Of a stretch of DNA of 57,040 bases, positions 8,551 through 17,513 are shown one piece after another. Position 1 is the stretch's first letter; every line of letters begins with the position of its first letter. A program made the translations under genes and the position numbers. The stretch spans positions 1-57,040 of the forward strand of contig NZ_SRYA01000032.1 of assembly GCF_004793545.1 (NCBI RefSeq). Direction: 5' to 3'. The notes under the pieces are model-generated. The model had not been told where the DNA came from. It made no database searches and worked only from the letters and a program-made list of their open reading frames with translations. The stretch is from Petralouisia muris. Lineage in GTDB: Bacteria > Bacillota > Clostridia > Lachnospirales > Lachnospiraceae.

Positions 8551-8885
8551 TCATTTGTTTGCGGCATAAGTATAACCAATCAGTATTTCTTTTGGAATCC
8601 CCTGCTGCAGGGAATAATCCCCCAAAGAAAATTTGATGACCGTCCGTTCTGTGTGTTTATGCAAAAAAATAAAATACGTCATAAGATGTGCCAGACAGGC
8701 ATTCAGCACAGTAGGTATCCCGCCAATCGTAATCGTCCATAGTACATAGTTGGAACAATAACCATATGTATCTGCGTCCGTGCCAAGCAACGGGAAGGCA
8801 TGGCAAAAGGCGGCATTGCCAACGTCGCAGCCGCCACCTGATTCGGATCGTTCATCCTTATCAATGTCAGAAACAAAAAAACCGC
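8551..8885 (-). pseudogene. MATE-family transporter fragment
   Basis: Two frames together read an N-terminal MATE segment: an outer part with FLTLIRMNDPNQVAAATLAM (about 8885-8800), then after a frame change LGTDADTYGYCSNYVLWTITIGGIPTV (positions 8790-8690), which is the conserved third-helix region of MATE proteins. The remaining nine or so helices are absent. It lies directly downstream of the intact MATE gene on the same strand and is diverged from it. Confidence 0.65.
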
Positions 8886-8921
8886 TCTTAAAATTTATAC
8901 TCTGTTGCTAGAAACAGTTCC

Positions 8922-10250
8922 TTACTTCAATGCAAGACTTCTGTTATTTTTTATCATACACAAAATAGTATAGATTGCAACTGCCAGCTCTGTAATCGGC
9001 ATGACCCACCATAGAAGTTTCGCACCAAACAGCGCCGGAAGCACAAACACTAATACACCGCATAAAACCATGCCCCGTGCCATAGAAATAATCAATGCGG
9101 TTTTCGGCTGCATCACAGACTGGAAATAATAGGTTGCGAAAATGTTCAGCGGCAAAAGCAGATACGCAAGACCATAGATCTGCATAATACCGGGCGCAAT
9201 CTGCAATACGCTGTCTGTTGGGGACATGAATACTTTCACAAAAGCGTTTGGGAACAGACGTACTGCAACTGTCCATAAAACACCGAAGACTGCGGCTGTC
9301 CACAGGGAATATTTCCGCGTTTCCCTGATGCGCTCTATATTATGCACACTGTAGTTTTCGGAGACAATTGGCTGTGCAGCCTGTCCGACAGCGTAAGTAA
9401 AGCATTGGACAAGACCGGATATCTGGACAATAACCCCAAATACCGCCAGCGCATCTGCACCAAAATAATTCATAATCTGACGGTTAAACAGCATTGCAAT
9501 CATTCCCATCGCTATTTCCGAGACAAAAACAGAACAGCCGTTGAGCACCAGTTCTTTTGCCTTATGAATATAACCATGGACACGGGCCAGCTTGAGTGTA
9601 TTTTTTCTACTGAAAAAGTGAGAGGCCATAACCGCAATCGTCAGCGTTATGCCGATAGCAGTCGCAAGGCCTGCGCCAAACATACCCATGTTAAGCCCAA
9701 ACACAAAATACAGATCTCCGAAAATATTGAAACATCCGCCACACAAAGTCGCAAAGGCTGCAAACCCCGGCGCATTATCGTTTCTCAGATAAGCGGCTAG
9801 CATTTGCGTGAACGGATATGCCGGAATCACAAATTGGATAGGGCGAAGATATGCCTTTGCCAATGGCAGGAGTGCATCATCCGCACCAAACAGGCGGAGC
9901 AACTGGTCATCAAAAACAGTGAGTCCGATCCAACAGACTACAGCTATGGCCGAAGTGAGAAGCAAGGACAAGGTAAAATAAGCATTTGCCTTGTCGGTCT
10001 TCCCTTGTGCCCTGTAATATGTATATTTGATAGAACCTCCGCTGCCGGTCAAAATCCCCAAACTGTACAAAATTGTCCAAATCGGCGCTACAATAGACAA
10101 TGCCGCCGTACCCTGCGGACCCTGATACTGACCAACTACGGCAACGTCCACCATCCCGTATATACAGGAGATCATGGAACCTCCAAATGCTGCGCCAAGA
10201 TACCTAAAGTAGTGTTTTTTAATACTTCCCTGTGTTAAATTCTTTTCCAT
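8922..10250 (-). CDS. MATE-family efflux transporter
   Basis: 442 aa, 12 hydrophobic helices, with the family N-terminus (YLGAAFGGSMISCIYGMVD, residues ~18-36) and PIQFVIPAYPFTQMLAAYLRNDNAPG, the hallmark loop-helix of the first half. AGGAG lies 5 bases before the ATG. It follows a marR gene with an 8-base gap, so expression is expected to be controlled by that regulator. Substrate not predictable. Confidence 0.92.
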   Translation of the reverse strand: MEKNLTQGSIKKHYFRYLGAAFGGSMISCIYGMVDVAVVGQYQGPQGTAALSIVAPIWTILYSLGILTGSGGSIKYTYYRAQGKTDKANAYFTLSLLLTSAIAVVCWIGLTVFDDQLLRLFGADDALLPLAKAYLRPIQFVIPAYPFTQMLAAYLRNDNAPGFAAFATLCGGCFNIFGDLYFVFGLNMGMFGAGLATAIGITLTIAVMASHFFSRKNTLKLARVHGYIHKAKELVLNGCSVFVSEIAMGMIAMLFNRQIMNYFGADALAVFGVIVQISGLVQCFTYAVGQAAQPIVSENYSVHNIERIRETRKYSLWTAAVFGVLWTVAVRLFPNAFVKVFMSPTDSVLQIAPGIMQIYGLAYLLLPLNIFATYYFQSVMQPKTALIISMARGMVLCGVLVFVLPALFGAKLLWWVMPITELAVAIYTILCMIKNNRSLALK

Positions 10251-10258
10251 AATAACTC

Positions 10259-10699
10259 CTATCTGAACTTACTCATTCGCTGGGACAGGCTGTCCGAGTA
10301 TTTCGCAAGTAATTTAATTGCAAGTTCTCTTTCAGAGGCATCCATATCCTCAAAGGCTGCAATTTCTTCAGCAAGAACCAGATCAACCGTTTTTCTGGAA
10401 AACTCTTCGCCTTTTTTCGTCAGTGTGACATACTTATGACGTTTACCATTGTAATCCCCAACCTCAATCCATCCATCCTTCACCATCTTTTTCAAGGCAG
10501 AATGGACCGTCTGCTTTGGCTGGTATATAAAACTGCAGATATCTTTTTGGGTGACTTTTTCTTCCGACTGGCGTATGTAATACAATATCCAAAATGCACA
10601 ATCAGATAAACCAAAAGACTTGGAGACCCCCCGGTAGATTTCCTCATATCCATTGATGGTTGCATTAAAGGTAACAAGAACTTCTTTTGCAGTATACAC
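10259..10699 (-). CDS. MarR-family regulator
   Basis: 146 aa from a GTG start with GGGGG upstream. MarR winged helix: VTQKDICSFIYQPKQTVHSAL (~residues 49-69) and wing GDYNGKRHKYVTLT. First gene of a marR-MATE operon like the one at 5.2 kb, though the two regulators share only family-level similarity and read opposite strands. The C-terminal helix carries the dimerisation segment ELAIKLLAKYSDSL. Confidence 0.9.
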   Translation of the reverse strand: MYTAKEVLVTFNATINGYEEIYRGVSKSFGLSDCAFWILYYIRQSEEKVTQKDICSFIYQPKQTVHSALKKMVKDGWIEVGDYNGKRHKYVTLTKKGEEFSRKTVDLVLAEEIAAFEDMDASERELAIKLLAKYSDSLSQRMSKFR

Positions 10700-10716
10700 A
10701 GATTTTTCCCCCTCTC

Positions 10717-10762
10717 AGTCCGAAATCAGACTTATTCTATCTTATTTTTTTCAAGTTTTCAA
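10717..10762 (-). promoter_or_regulatory. Promoter of the second marR-MATE operon
   Basis: Minus strand TTGAAA (10762-10757), 17 bp, TAGAAT (10739-10734). An imperfect dyad, AGTCCGAAATCAGACT (10717-10732), overlaps the expected start point and is a candidate MarR site; only its outer four bases on each side pair perfectly. Confidence 0.6.
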
Positions 10763-10905
10763 GAGAATTCACAAAAAAATAACATTTACCCGTAGAATTT
10801 CCTCCCACAGGCGATGTGCTGTTTCATCATCCTGAGTTCTGTTTTCAGATATGCTTTGAAAATAAGAAAACACTCCACATTCCCGTGAAGTGCAATCTGT
10901 TTATC

Positions 10906-11046
10906 TTATTCGATTTTTGTCGGAGCCTCCATCCCATTCTTGAAAGTAAAACGCACACCATCTTCGCCGTAGACCGTCACGAAATCCACCGTGGCATGCC
11001 AGAGCGTCAAAATATCCTGTATTTCCGCATCCTCTGCCCCGCAGAC
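10906..11046 (-). pseudogene. Large serine recombinase, C-terminal stub
   Basis: An open frame ending at 10906 reads about 45 residues ending in LWHATVDFVTVYGEDGVRFTFKNGMEA, the conserved tail of TndX/TnpX-like large serine recombinases. No catalytic domain or start is present. It differs from the tail of the intact recombinase at 51.4 kb, so it derives from a second element. It abuts the end of the broken aldo/keto reductase. Confidence 0.65.
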
Positions 11047-11060
11047 AGTATCTGCTGTTC

Positions 11061-11575
11061 TTAGTAAACGGCAAACCTCTCGTTCCGGTCTAATGCGGTC
11101 ATCTCCTGCATTTCCTCGTCCGTCAGTTCAAAATCAAATATTTCAAAGTTCTCCTGAATATGGCCTTCATTGCTGGAGCCGGGGGATTGCAATGTTCCCC
11201 GCCTGTAAGTGCCACCGCAGAATGACCTGTGCGGAAGTTTTTCCGTGAGCCTGTGCGATACCGGAAATGGTCTCAGCGTTAAACAATGTCTGCGTGTTGC
11301 CGCGTCCGCCCAGAGGGAACCATGATTCCATGACCGTCCCATACTGCTGCAGATGCTCCTTCATCTCCACGCTCTGATGGTAAGGATGCGTTTCATTCTG
11401 AAGCAGCGCAGGCACAATGGATGTGGCGTTTACCAGCGGGTCAAAATCCTCCGGCATATAGTAATTGGAAAGCCCGATGGAACACATCTTCCCTTCACTG
11501 ACTGCCTGCTCCATGTCCTGGTATAACGCCACGTCATTGCGGGGCTGTGAATGATGTAAAATCTTCTGGTCTGCT
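11061..11575 (-). pseudogene. Aldo/keto reductase, cut and frameshifted
   Basis: C-terminal half of an AKR: LHHSQPRNDV (catalytic His region), EGKMCSIGLSNYY, LRWHLQAGNIAIP, then a one-base frame change in a C/G run near 11180 and SSNEGHIQENFEIFDFELTDEEM to the stop. The N-terminal half is missing: the reading frame is replaced at 11572-11576, right before the conserved D-x-x-L-x-H motif, by sequence that also ends another AKR at 51.34 kb. So this gene was probably split by an integrating element rather than eroded at random. Confidence 0.8.
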
Positions 11576-11680
11576 TATGTCAAGTAAGGAATAAAAATTT
11601 TTCAAATATTTTTAGAGCCATGGACATTGTTTGCCCATAGCTCATATTTTACCGCTATATACTCAACATTCAAATAATCA
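11572..11680. repeat. Element end / attachment site, relic copy
   Basis: The sequence from 11572 rightwards (TCTGCTTATGTCAAGTAAGG, A-run, then GAGCCATGG....CCATAGCTC hairpin at about 11609-11644) matches the region 51333-51420 base for base over long stretches. Both lie at the same codons of AKR genes. No recombinase gene follows here; 11680-11817 holds nothing I can identify. Confidence 0.75.
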
Positions 11681-11817
11681 TCTCACTAGATAATATTAAA
11701 CTTCAACTCTCCTGATGGAACGAGCGGATAGCAAGTCTGTCATTAGTCTTTGGCAATTTAAAGAAATGTTTCTATACCCGTTTTAGCGTTTTATCTGTTT
11801 GTGGGAATATATCATCA

Positions 11818-12020
11818 CTATTCTATTGGATATTCATTCTCTACATACTGTTCTGTCCCTCTTTCTTTCCATATGATTTTATAAACAAAATCACCATTAT
11901 GTTTGTCATACCATTCCCATGACTTTACTCCAACTGCATGAATAATAGGCAATCCCATTCTGTTGGTTCTTACAAGTGATAAATAATTTGCAATCGCAAA
12001 ATCTTGTTGTCTTAAACCAG
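11818..12020 (-). pseudogene. Unrecognised C-terminal gene fragment
   Basis: About 65 residues ending in YKIIWKERGTEQYVENEYPIE and a stop at 11818. The upstream part of this frame runs antisense through the IS1380 transposase and is not genuine, so the real fragment starts near 12020 where the IS begins. The aromatic, non-repetitive composition suggests real coding sequence, but I cannot name it. Confidence 0.4.
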
Positions 12021-12023
12021 TTT

Positions 12024-12979
12024 CTTGCGATTGGCAGAATGCTTCGGAATAAAATTTACAGTATTCAGACGCCGCAGGCTGTGATTCTGGATCTGGATTC
12101 CACTCTTCTTGATGCATACGGCAAACAGGAAGGCAGAGCATTTAACTTTCATTGTCAAAGCAATGGTTATCATCCACTTGCTTGTTATGATGGAATGACC
12201 GGAGATCTGATAAAAATCCAGCTTCGTGACGGAACACAGCATTCCTGCGCCGGAGTGGTTGACTTCCTGCAGCCGATACTTGATGAATGCCTGAATGATT
12301 ATCGCAAATCCGTATTCTGCTTCGTGGTGACAGCAGTTTTGCTATGCCTGACCTTTATAAGCAGTGCGGGGAAAATGGCACAAGCTATGTAATTCGGCTG
12401 AAAGAGAATGGCATTCTCCGTGAAAAAGTATCCCATCTTGTGGATGAGCTTGATGAGATCGCCAGGAATAATAAAGTTGATTATGCGGCAGTTTATGGTG
12501 AATTTATGCACAAAGCAGGTTCATGGCCTTATGAAAAGCGGGTGGCATGCAAAGTTGAAGAACCGGAAAACCAAATGGTTTACATGCACACATTTATTGT
12601 CACAAACATGGATTCTTCACCAGAGTGTCTCAGCAAATTTTACTGCAAGAGAGGGCTGATGGAAAACTTCATCAAAGAAAGCAAATCCGGTTTTGACTTT
12701 GCGTCCGTAAGCAGCCATACCAGAATGGTAAACGCCAACAGACTTCAGGCACACGCTCTTGCGTATAACATATTTAATTGGTTTAGACGATTGGCGTTAT
12801 CAGCAGACATGCGAAAGCAACGCATTGATACCGTCCGTTTAAAACTGCTGAAGATTGCTGCAAAAGCAATTCATTCAGCAAGATATATCACATTCAAGCT
12901 GTGCAGCAGCTGCCCTTATAAGAAGGAATTCAATGAGACTCTTTCAAATATCGGTAAGCTGAATGTACAGCTGGAATAG
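12024..12979 (+). pseudogene. IS1380-family transposase, broken
   Basis: IS1380 motifs in order: ILDLDSTLLDAYGKQEG (first Asp), YHPLACYDGMTGDL, LRDGTQHS, then in a second frame RGDSSFAMPDLY (second Asp), YVIRLKEN, FYCKRGLMENFIKESKSGFDF (Glu) and a complete C-terminus ending at 12979. The N-terminal ~100 residues are missing and a one-base frameshift lies near 12305 between DYRK and ILLRGDS. No terminal repeats were recognised. Not functional. Confidence 0.82.
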
Positions 12980-13027
12980 CGACTATTAACGAACCTTGAC
13001 AGCTTAACTTCTGTATTAATATTTGCC

Positions 13028-13273
13028 TTAATTTCTTCTCCATATACACCAAACAGCGTAAGGAACGATTGACTTTAACGTAGATTCATACACCCCACTT
13101 AGACGGCACTCATATTTAGTCTCTATCTGTGGAGCAAATTGTAAAGGATTGATTCGAGCCATATCAACTCCCATCTCAGCCAGTTTTGTACCAAATTCTT
13201 CCATTGTACATCCTGACATCAGACGATCGTTGGTTGAATCCGCAAGCAAATCTACCTTCCATGATGCCCAATT
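13028..13273 (-). pseudogene. Unrecognised gene fragment
   Basis: About 80 residues (KVDLLADSTNDRLMSG, EEFGTKLAEMGVDMARINP, QIETKYECRLSGVYESTL) with coding-like composition, open to about 13273 without a clear start and ending at 13028. No family recognised. The stretch 13274-13454 has no gene I can support. Confidence 0.35.
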
Positions 13274-13454
13274 ATGCCGAAAACTTTCCTCATATCAGTT
13301 CTGTAGTATTTTCAGGATTTCCGTTGGCTGAAAGGTCATCATCATGACGGATGTCAAACGGATGCATTTATCCTTCCCCTTTTCCAATGCGGAAGATTTC
13401 CTCCACCTGATTCCTGATATAATACAGTGACAGGAAAAGCTACTCTACCCACAA

Positions 13455-14948
13455 TTACTCTTTTTCTATGAAACAAAACTGTAAAAAATCTAGCTTTCCG
13501 CGTCCTTCATAGATAAAATATAATGGCAAATATCCTTCCAATAAAAAGGATACCACCTCACTGTCTGTCCATTCATCACCTTGCGTTACAACAATTCTGG
13601 CGACTTCCCGATAATCCTTTGTTTCAATGCGCAGTATTCCACCAGTTCCTCTGGTCGTTACAGAAAGATGCGTTATTCCTGTGAAAGAAAAATATTTATA
13701 GCCAACCCTCGTGCCATTCTCAATATCTTTCACAAACCGGTTTTGACTGTCATGATTGATATTTGGAGCATAGCGATTCTTTTTTGCATTCGACAAATGT
13801 GGCATATGTCCTTGCGTCAGATTACAACAGATTGCAGCAGGATAGGTTCCCTCAGTCTTCAGTGGCGCTCCATTTAAGCCACAACTCGTCATTTCAACCT
13901 GTTGAATGGTTCCATCCTCACCAATCTCAATTTCTTCAGCGCAACCTTGTCTGGAAAACGCTGTATTATGTGTTAAGCGATGGTAGAAAATGTAATATTT
14001 TCCGTTAATATACTCAATACTTCCATGATTTGTACCCGTGGCGCAAAGCCGGTCACTCTCCTTCCGTCCGTTATATCCAATATCTCCGTTAGATATAATA
14101 ACACCTCGATACTCGTACCCACGGTCTGGATAACGACTGGTTGCATAACATAATTCGTGGTTTACATGAGAAGAATATATAAAATAATATAGTTCCCCAA
14201 ACTTCCGCAAGGAGGCTGCCTCATAAAAACTGTGCTGTCTGAGACAGCTTCCTTTTGGCGCATTGTTAAGCGCCGGTAAAATTCGTACAGGCTCGCCTTT
14301 TACAGTAAGCATGTCATCTTCCAGTTCCACCAGGTTTGCCCCCAAAACACTCATCGGTTCTTCTGCCTTGATTTCTTCTTTGGACTTATTGAATATCCCA
14401 CTCATTACTGCTGGCATGAACCGCCGCATAAGTGGCGCATGAGTATCAATTCCAAGTCCCCATCCATAGGTCAGGTAGATGTGTCCATTATCATTCAGAA
14501 CCGCAGGATCAAATGGAATAAACCGTAAAAGGGGGTTACCATCAGGATATTTTACATCACCGTAATACTCATATTTTCCTGCCGGTGTATCACAGACCGC
14601 TACAGAAATTGGGCCATCAAAACCATGATTTCCCCTACCAGATAAATCATAATAAAGATAGTACCTCCCATCTTGTCCCTGTACTACATCAGGAGCATAT
14701 ATATCCTGACGTTCTATGGAATAATGACGGCATTGCTCCGCTCGATAAATCGTTCCCTCACAACGCCAGTCGCTTAAATCATCTACAGGTGCAGACCAGC
14801 ACTCATAATCCAGCAAGCAAAAATTCTCTCCACCCTCAGCATCATGACTGCCATAAATATAGACGCGGTTCCCAAAGACATGGGGTTCTCCGTCCGGAAT
14901 GTAGGTATCCAGTGGTAAATATGGATTAAATGCTTGCTTCTTCATCAT
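13455..14948 (-). CDS. GH43-family glycosidase with C-terminal carbohydrate-binding domain
   Basis: 497 aa from ATG 14948, where AAGGAG is 6-8 bases upstream; the longer frame from 14969 starts before that site. GH43 enzymes (beta-xylosidase, alpha-arabinofuranosidase) use two Asp and one Glu on a five-bladed propeller. Candidates are Asp19 in IPDGEPHVF, Asp147 in FDPAVLNDNG and Glu243 in SFYEAASLRK. Residues ~370-497 look like a CBM6-type beta-sandwich. No signal peptide, so it acts on imported oligosaccharides. Last gene of the six-gene glycan operon, 86 bases after the GH3 gene; it resembles the other GH43 (18954-20306) in architecture. Confidence 0.88.
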   Translation of the reverse strand: MMKKQAFNPYLPLDTYIPDGEPHVFGNRVYIYGSHDAEGGENFCLLDYECWSAPVDDLSDWRCEGTIYRAEQCRHYSIERQDIYAPDVVQGQDGRYYLYYDLSGRGNHGFDGPISVAVCDTPAGKYEYYGDVKYPDGNPLLRFIPFDPAVLNDNGHIYLTYGWGLGIDTHAPLMRRFMPAVMSGIFNKSKEEIKAEEPMSVLGANLVELEDDMLTVKGEPVRILPALNNAPKGSCLRQHSFYEAASLRKFGELYYFIYSSHVNHELCYATSRYPDRGYEYRGVIISNGDIGYNGRKESDRLCATGTNHGSIEYINGKYYIFYHRLTHNTAFSRQGCAEEIEIGEDGTIQQVEMTSCGLNGAPLKTEGTYPAAICCNLTQGHMPHLSNAKKNRYAPNINHDSQNRFVKDIENGTRVGYKYFSFTGITHLSVTTRGTGGILRIETKDYREVARIVVTQGDEWTDSEVVSFLLEGYLPLYFIYEGRGKLDFLQFCFIEKE

Positions 14949-15034
14949 CTTCTTCTCCTTCTTAATCATCTATTTGTGAAAAATACGATTGCTCACACTG
15001 GATATTTCCAATCTGGTACACATGTTTCACATCT

Positions 15035-17488
15035 TTACTGCATGTGATTCATCATCTCCGCTAACTGAGCAATCGCATCCGGATCATTGTTTGCTGCTCC
15101 TACCGCAGCCTGCATCAGCGCAAGCGGCGTCGCGCCTCCCCCCTGCTGCACCAGACGGATCAGTGGTGTGTTGAACACGATGCTCGTCGTAAAGAGAAAC
15201 TCGGAACTGTTCTCATCACCTCCACAGCTTTGCAGGATTCCGCCCTTAATTCCTTCCATGATCTGCTGTACGACCGGATTATCTTTCATGTCATTCAATG
15301 TATTCAGCATGGTGTACTCTCCCGGCTTTTCCAGTTCAAAAGGTGTAATTTTCTGTCCATAGAGCCTTTCAAAATCGGAGACCTTTGGCTTACCTGAGGG
15401 GCAGATATACCAGCTGGGTATCTCTTCTGATTTCAATGCATCGACTGTTCCCTGCACCCGAATATCCTGCATCAGCCTGATATCCGCACTGGAAGTTCCG
15501 GCCAGAATCTGATACGCGCCAGTCAGCACTTCCCAATTTCGGGTGTCCACATCATAGTGAGCAAAGGATCTCCCGTCCAGTGTGACTGTAACTTCTTTTT
15601 CCTCTCCGGCCTCCAGATATACTTTGCAGAAACCTTTCAATTCCTTCTCTGCCTTGAAAATATCCGGCGTCCGGTCTGACACGTAAATCTGTACAACTTC
15701 TGCACCAGCCCTGTCCCCTGTATTTTTTACCTTGCATGAAACAATAAGTCTCGCATCTTTCTGATGTGATTCCCATACAAAATCTGTACCCACTGTGTTT
15801 TCACCGGATTTTACAGTGAGATCCGAAAGCACAAACTGGGTATAACTCAGTCCATACCCAAACGGGAACTGTACCGGGATTCCCGCTTTTTCATAATAGC
15901 GGTAACCAATATAGATACTCTCCGCATATTCCACCTGTCTCGGATTTACACCAAATGTCTCTGATGATGAGCAATCCTTATAAGCAGCCGGGTAAGTTTC
16001 CGCCAATTTTCCACTGGGGTTTACATCGCCATACAATAAACCGGCAGCGGCCTCGCCAACCGCCTGTCCGCCAAGATACAGATTAAGAACTGCCTTTGCG
16101 TCCGCAAGCCACGGCATTTCCACGGGACTTCCCCCCATCAGCACAACGACAACATTTGGATTCACCTTTGCAATCTCTCTGACCAGCTCACAGTGGCTCT
16201 CCGGCATTGCCATATGTTTTCTGTCGTAGCCCTCCGACTCATAAGAATCAGGAAGCCCCACAACAAGAACCGCCACCTCTGCCTCTTTTGCGCCGTCAAC
16301 AGCCCGCTGCAGCTCATGTGCGTTCCTTTCTCCGTCTGATTCATACGCGGGATAGTACGAAAGCGTTCCGCCCGCCGATTCCATGGCTGCCCGCAGGCTG
16401 GAAAGCCTGGTCGGATTGATGTGGGAAGAGCCTGCGCCCTGATAGCGGACCGTCTCGGCCATCGCGCCGCACAGAGCAATTCTGGCTGTTTTCTTCAAAG
16501 GAAGGAGCGCATTCTCATTTTTTAGTAGTACGGCACTCTCCTCCGCAATTTCTCTTGCAAGATCATGATGCGTTTCCACGTCGAGCAGATATCCATCATG
16601 ATGCCTGCTGCGGGTTTCCCTCGCCTTCCAGGCCAACCGGATGATCCGCTCCACACAGGTGTCAATGTCAGTCTCCTGAAGTTTGCCTTCCTCCACGGCC
16701 TGTTTTACTGCCTCATCAAACATTCCGCTGCTGCTGGGCATTTCGAGGTCACAGCCTGCCTGGAACGCCTTAATCCGGTCATTCATTGCGCCCCAGTCTG
16801 TGACAACCAACCCTTGAAATCCCCACTCTTCCCGAAGAATATCGGTCAAAAGTTTCTTATTATCACTGGAAAAAATCCCATTAATCTTATTGTAAGAACA
16901 CATCACGGTATCCGGCCGGCTCTCTTTCACCGCCATCTCGAAAGCGGACAGGTAGATTTCTCGCAGCGCCCGCTCATCCACCATGCTGTCCCCCATCATA
17001 CGATCCTGTTCCTGGTTGTTCGCCGCATAGTGCTTTAAACTGGTTCCCACACCCTTACTTTGTACGCCACGGATCCAATTTGCTCCCATCACACCTGCCA
17101 GATAAGGATCTTCACTGAAATATTCAAAATTACGCCCGCAAAGCGGATTGCGCTTCATGCATACGCCCGGTCCCAGAACTACATCCACACCATAGTGCAG
17201 CGCTTCCTCGCCAATTGCTTCACCCATTCTGCGCAGCAGCTGCGGATTCCAGGACGCTGCACTGGCAGACGCTGTCGGGAAACAGGTTGATTGCTCACTC
17301 TGGTTGATTCCAAGATGATCCGACTCCCCTTTTTGTGTCCGCAGGCCATGCGGCCCGTCGGACATGAAAAAGGAGGGAATCCCATACTGTTCCATGCTCT
17401 CTGATTCCCAGAAATTCGCACCTGAACAGAGTTTTATCTTATCCTCCAATGTCATTTTTGCAATGACTTCCTTGATTTCATTCATCAT
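15035..17488 (-). CDS. GH3-family beta-glycosidase
   Basis: 817 aa (ATG 17488 or 17485, both behind AGGAGGAG). Canonical order: (alpha/beta)8 barrel with SDGPHGLR, KHYAANNQE and the nucleophile Asp231 in VVTDWGAMND; alpha/beta sandwich with GSSHINP; fibronectin-III-like domain after FPFGYGLSYTQF (from ~residue 590). The last ~100 residues are an extra helical tail seen in Firmicutes GH3 proteins. No signal peptide: cytoplasmic removal of terminal beta-glucose or beta-xylose. Preceded by the symporter gene with a 25-base gap. Confidence 0.93.
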   Translation of the reverse strand: MMNEIKEVIAKMTLEDKIKLCSGANFWESESMEQYGIPSFFMSDGPHGLRTQKGESDHLGINQSEQSTCFPTASASAASWNPQLLRRMGEAIGEEALHYGVDVVLGPGVCMKRNPLCGRNFEYFSEDPYLAGVMGANWIRGVQSKGVGTSLKHYAANNQEQDRMMGDSMVDERALREIYLSAFEMAVKESRPDTVMCSYNKINGIFSSDNKKLLTDILREEWGFQGLVVTDWGAMNDRIKAFQAGCDLEMPSSSGMFDEAVKQAVEEGKLQETDIDTCVERIIRLAWKARETRSRHHDGYLLDVETHHDLAREIAEESAVLLKNENALLPLKKTARIALCGAMAETVRYQGAGSSHINPTRLSSLRAAMESAGGTLSYYPAYESDGERNAHELQRAVDGAKEAEVAVLVVGLPDSYESEGYDRKHMAMPESHCELVREIAKVNPNVVVVLMGGSPVEMPWLADAKAVLNLYLGGQAVGEAAAGLLYGDVNPSGKLAETYPAAYKDCSSSETFGVNPRQVEYAESIYIGYRYYEKAGIPVQFPFGYGLSYTQFVLSDLTVKSGENTVGTDFVWESHQKDARLIVSCKVKNTGDRAGAEVVQIYVSDRTPDIFKAEKELKGFCKVYLEAGEEKEVTVTLDGRSFAHYDVDTRNWEVLTGAYQILAGTSSADIRLMQDIRVQGTVDALKSEEIPSWYICPSGKPKVSDFERLYGQKITPFELEKPGEYTMLNTLNDMKDNPVVQQIMEGIKGGILQSCGGDENSSEFLFTTSIVFNTPLIRLVQQGGGATPLALMQAAVGAANNDPDAIAQLAEMMNHMQ

Positions 17489-17513
17489 TTTCTCCTCCTG
17501 ATTTTGAAAATTT

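Noticed and set aside
10906-11575. Recombinase tail and AKR remnant as parts of one gene
   Set aside because: A stop codon and a family change separate them; the tail matches serine recombinases, not AKRs.
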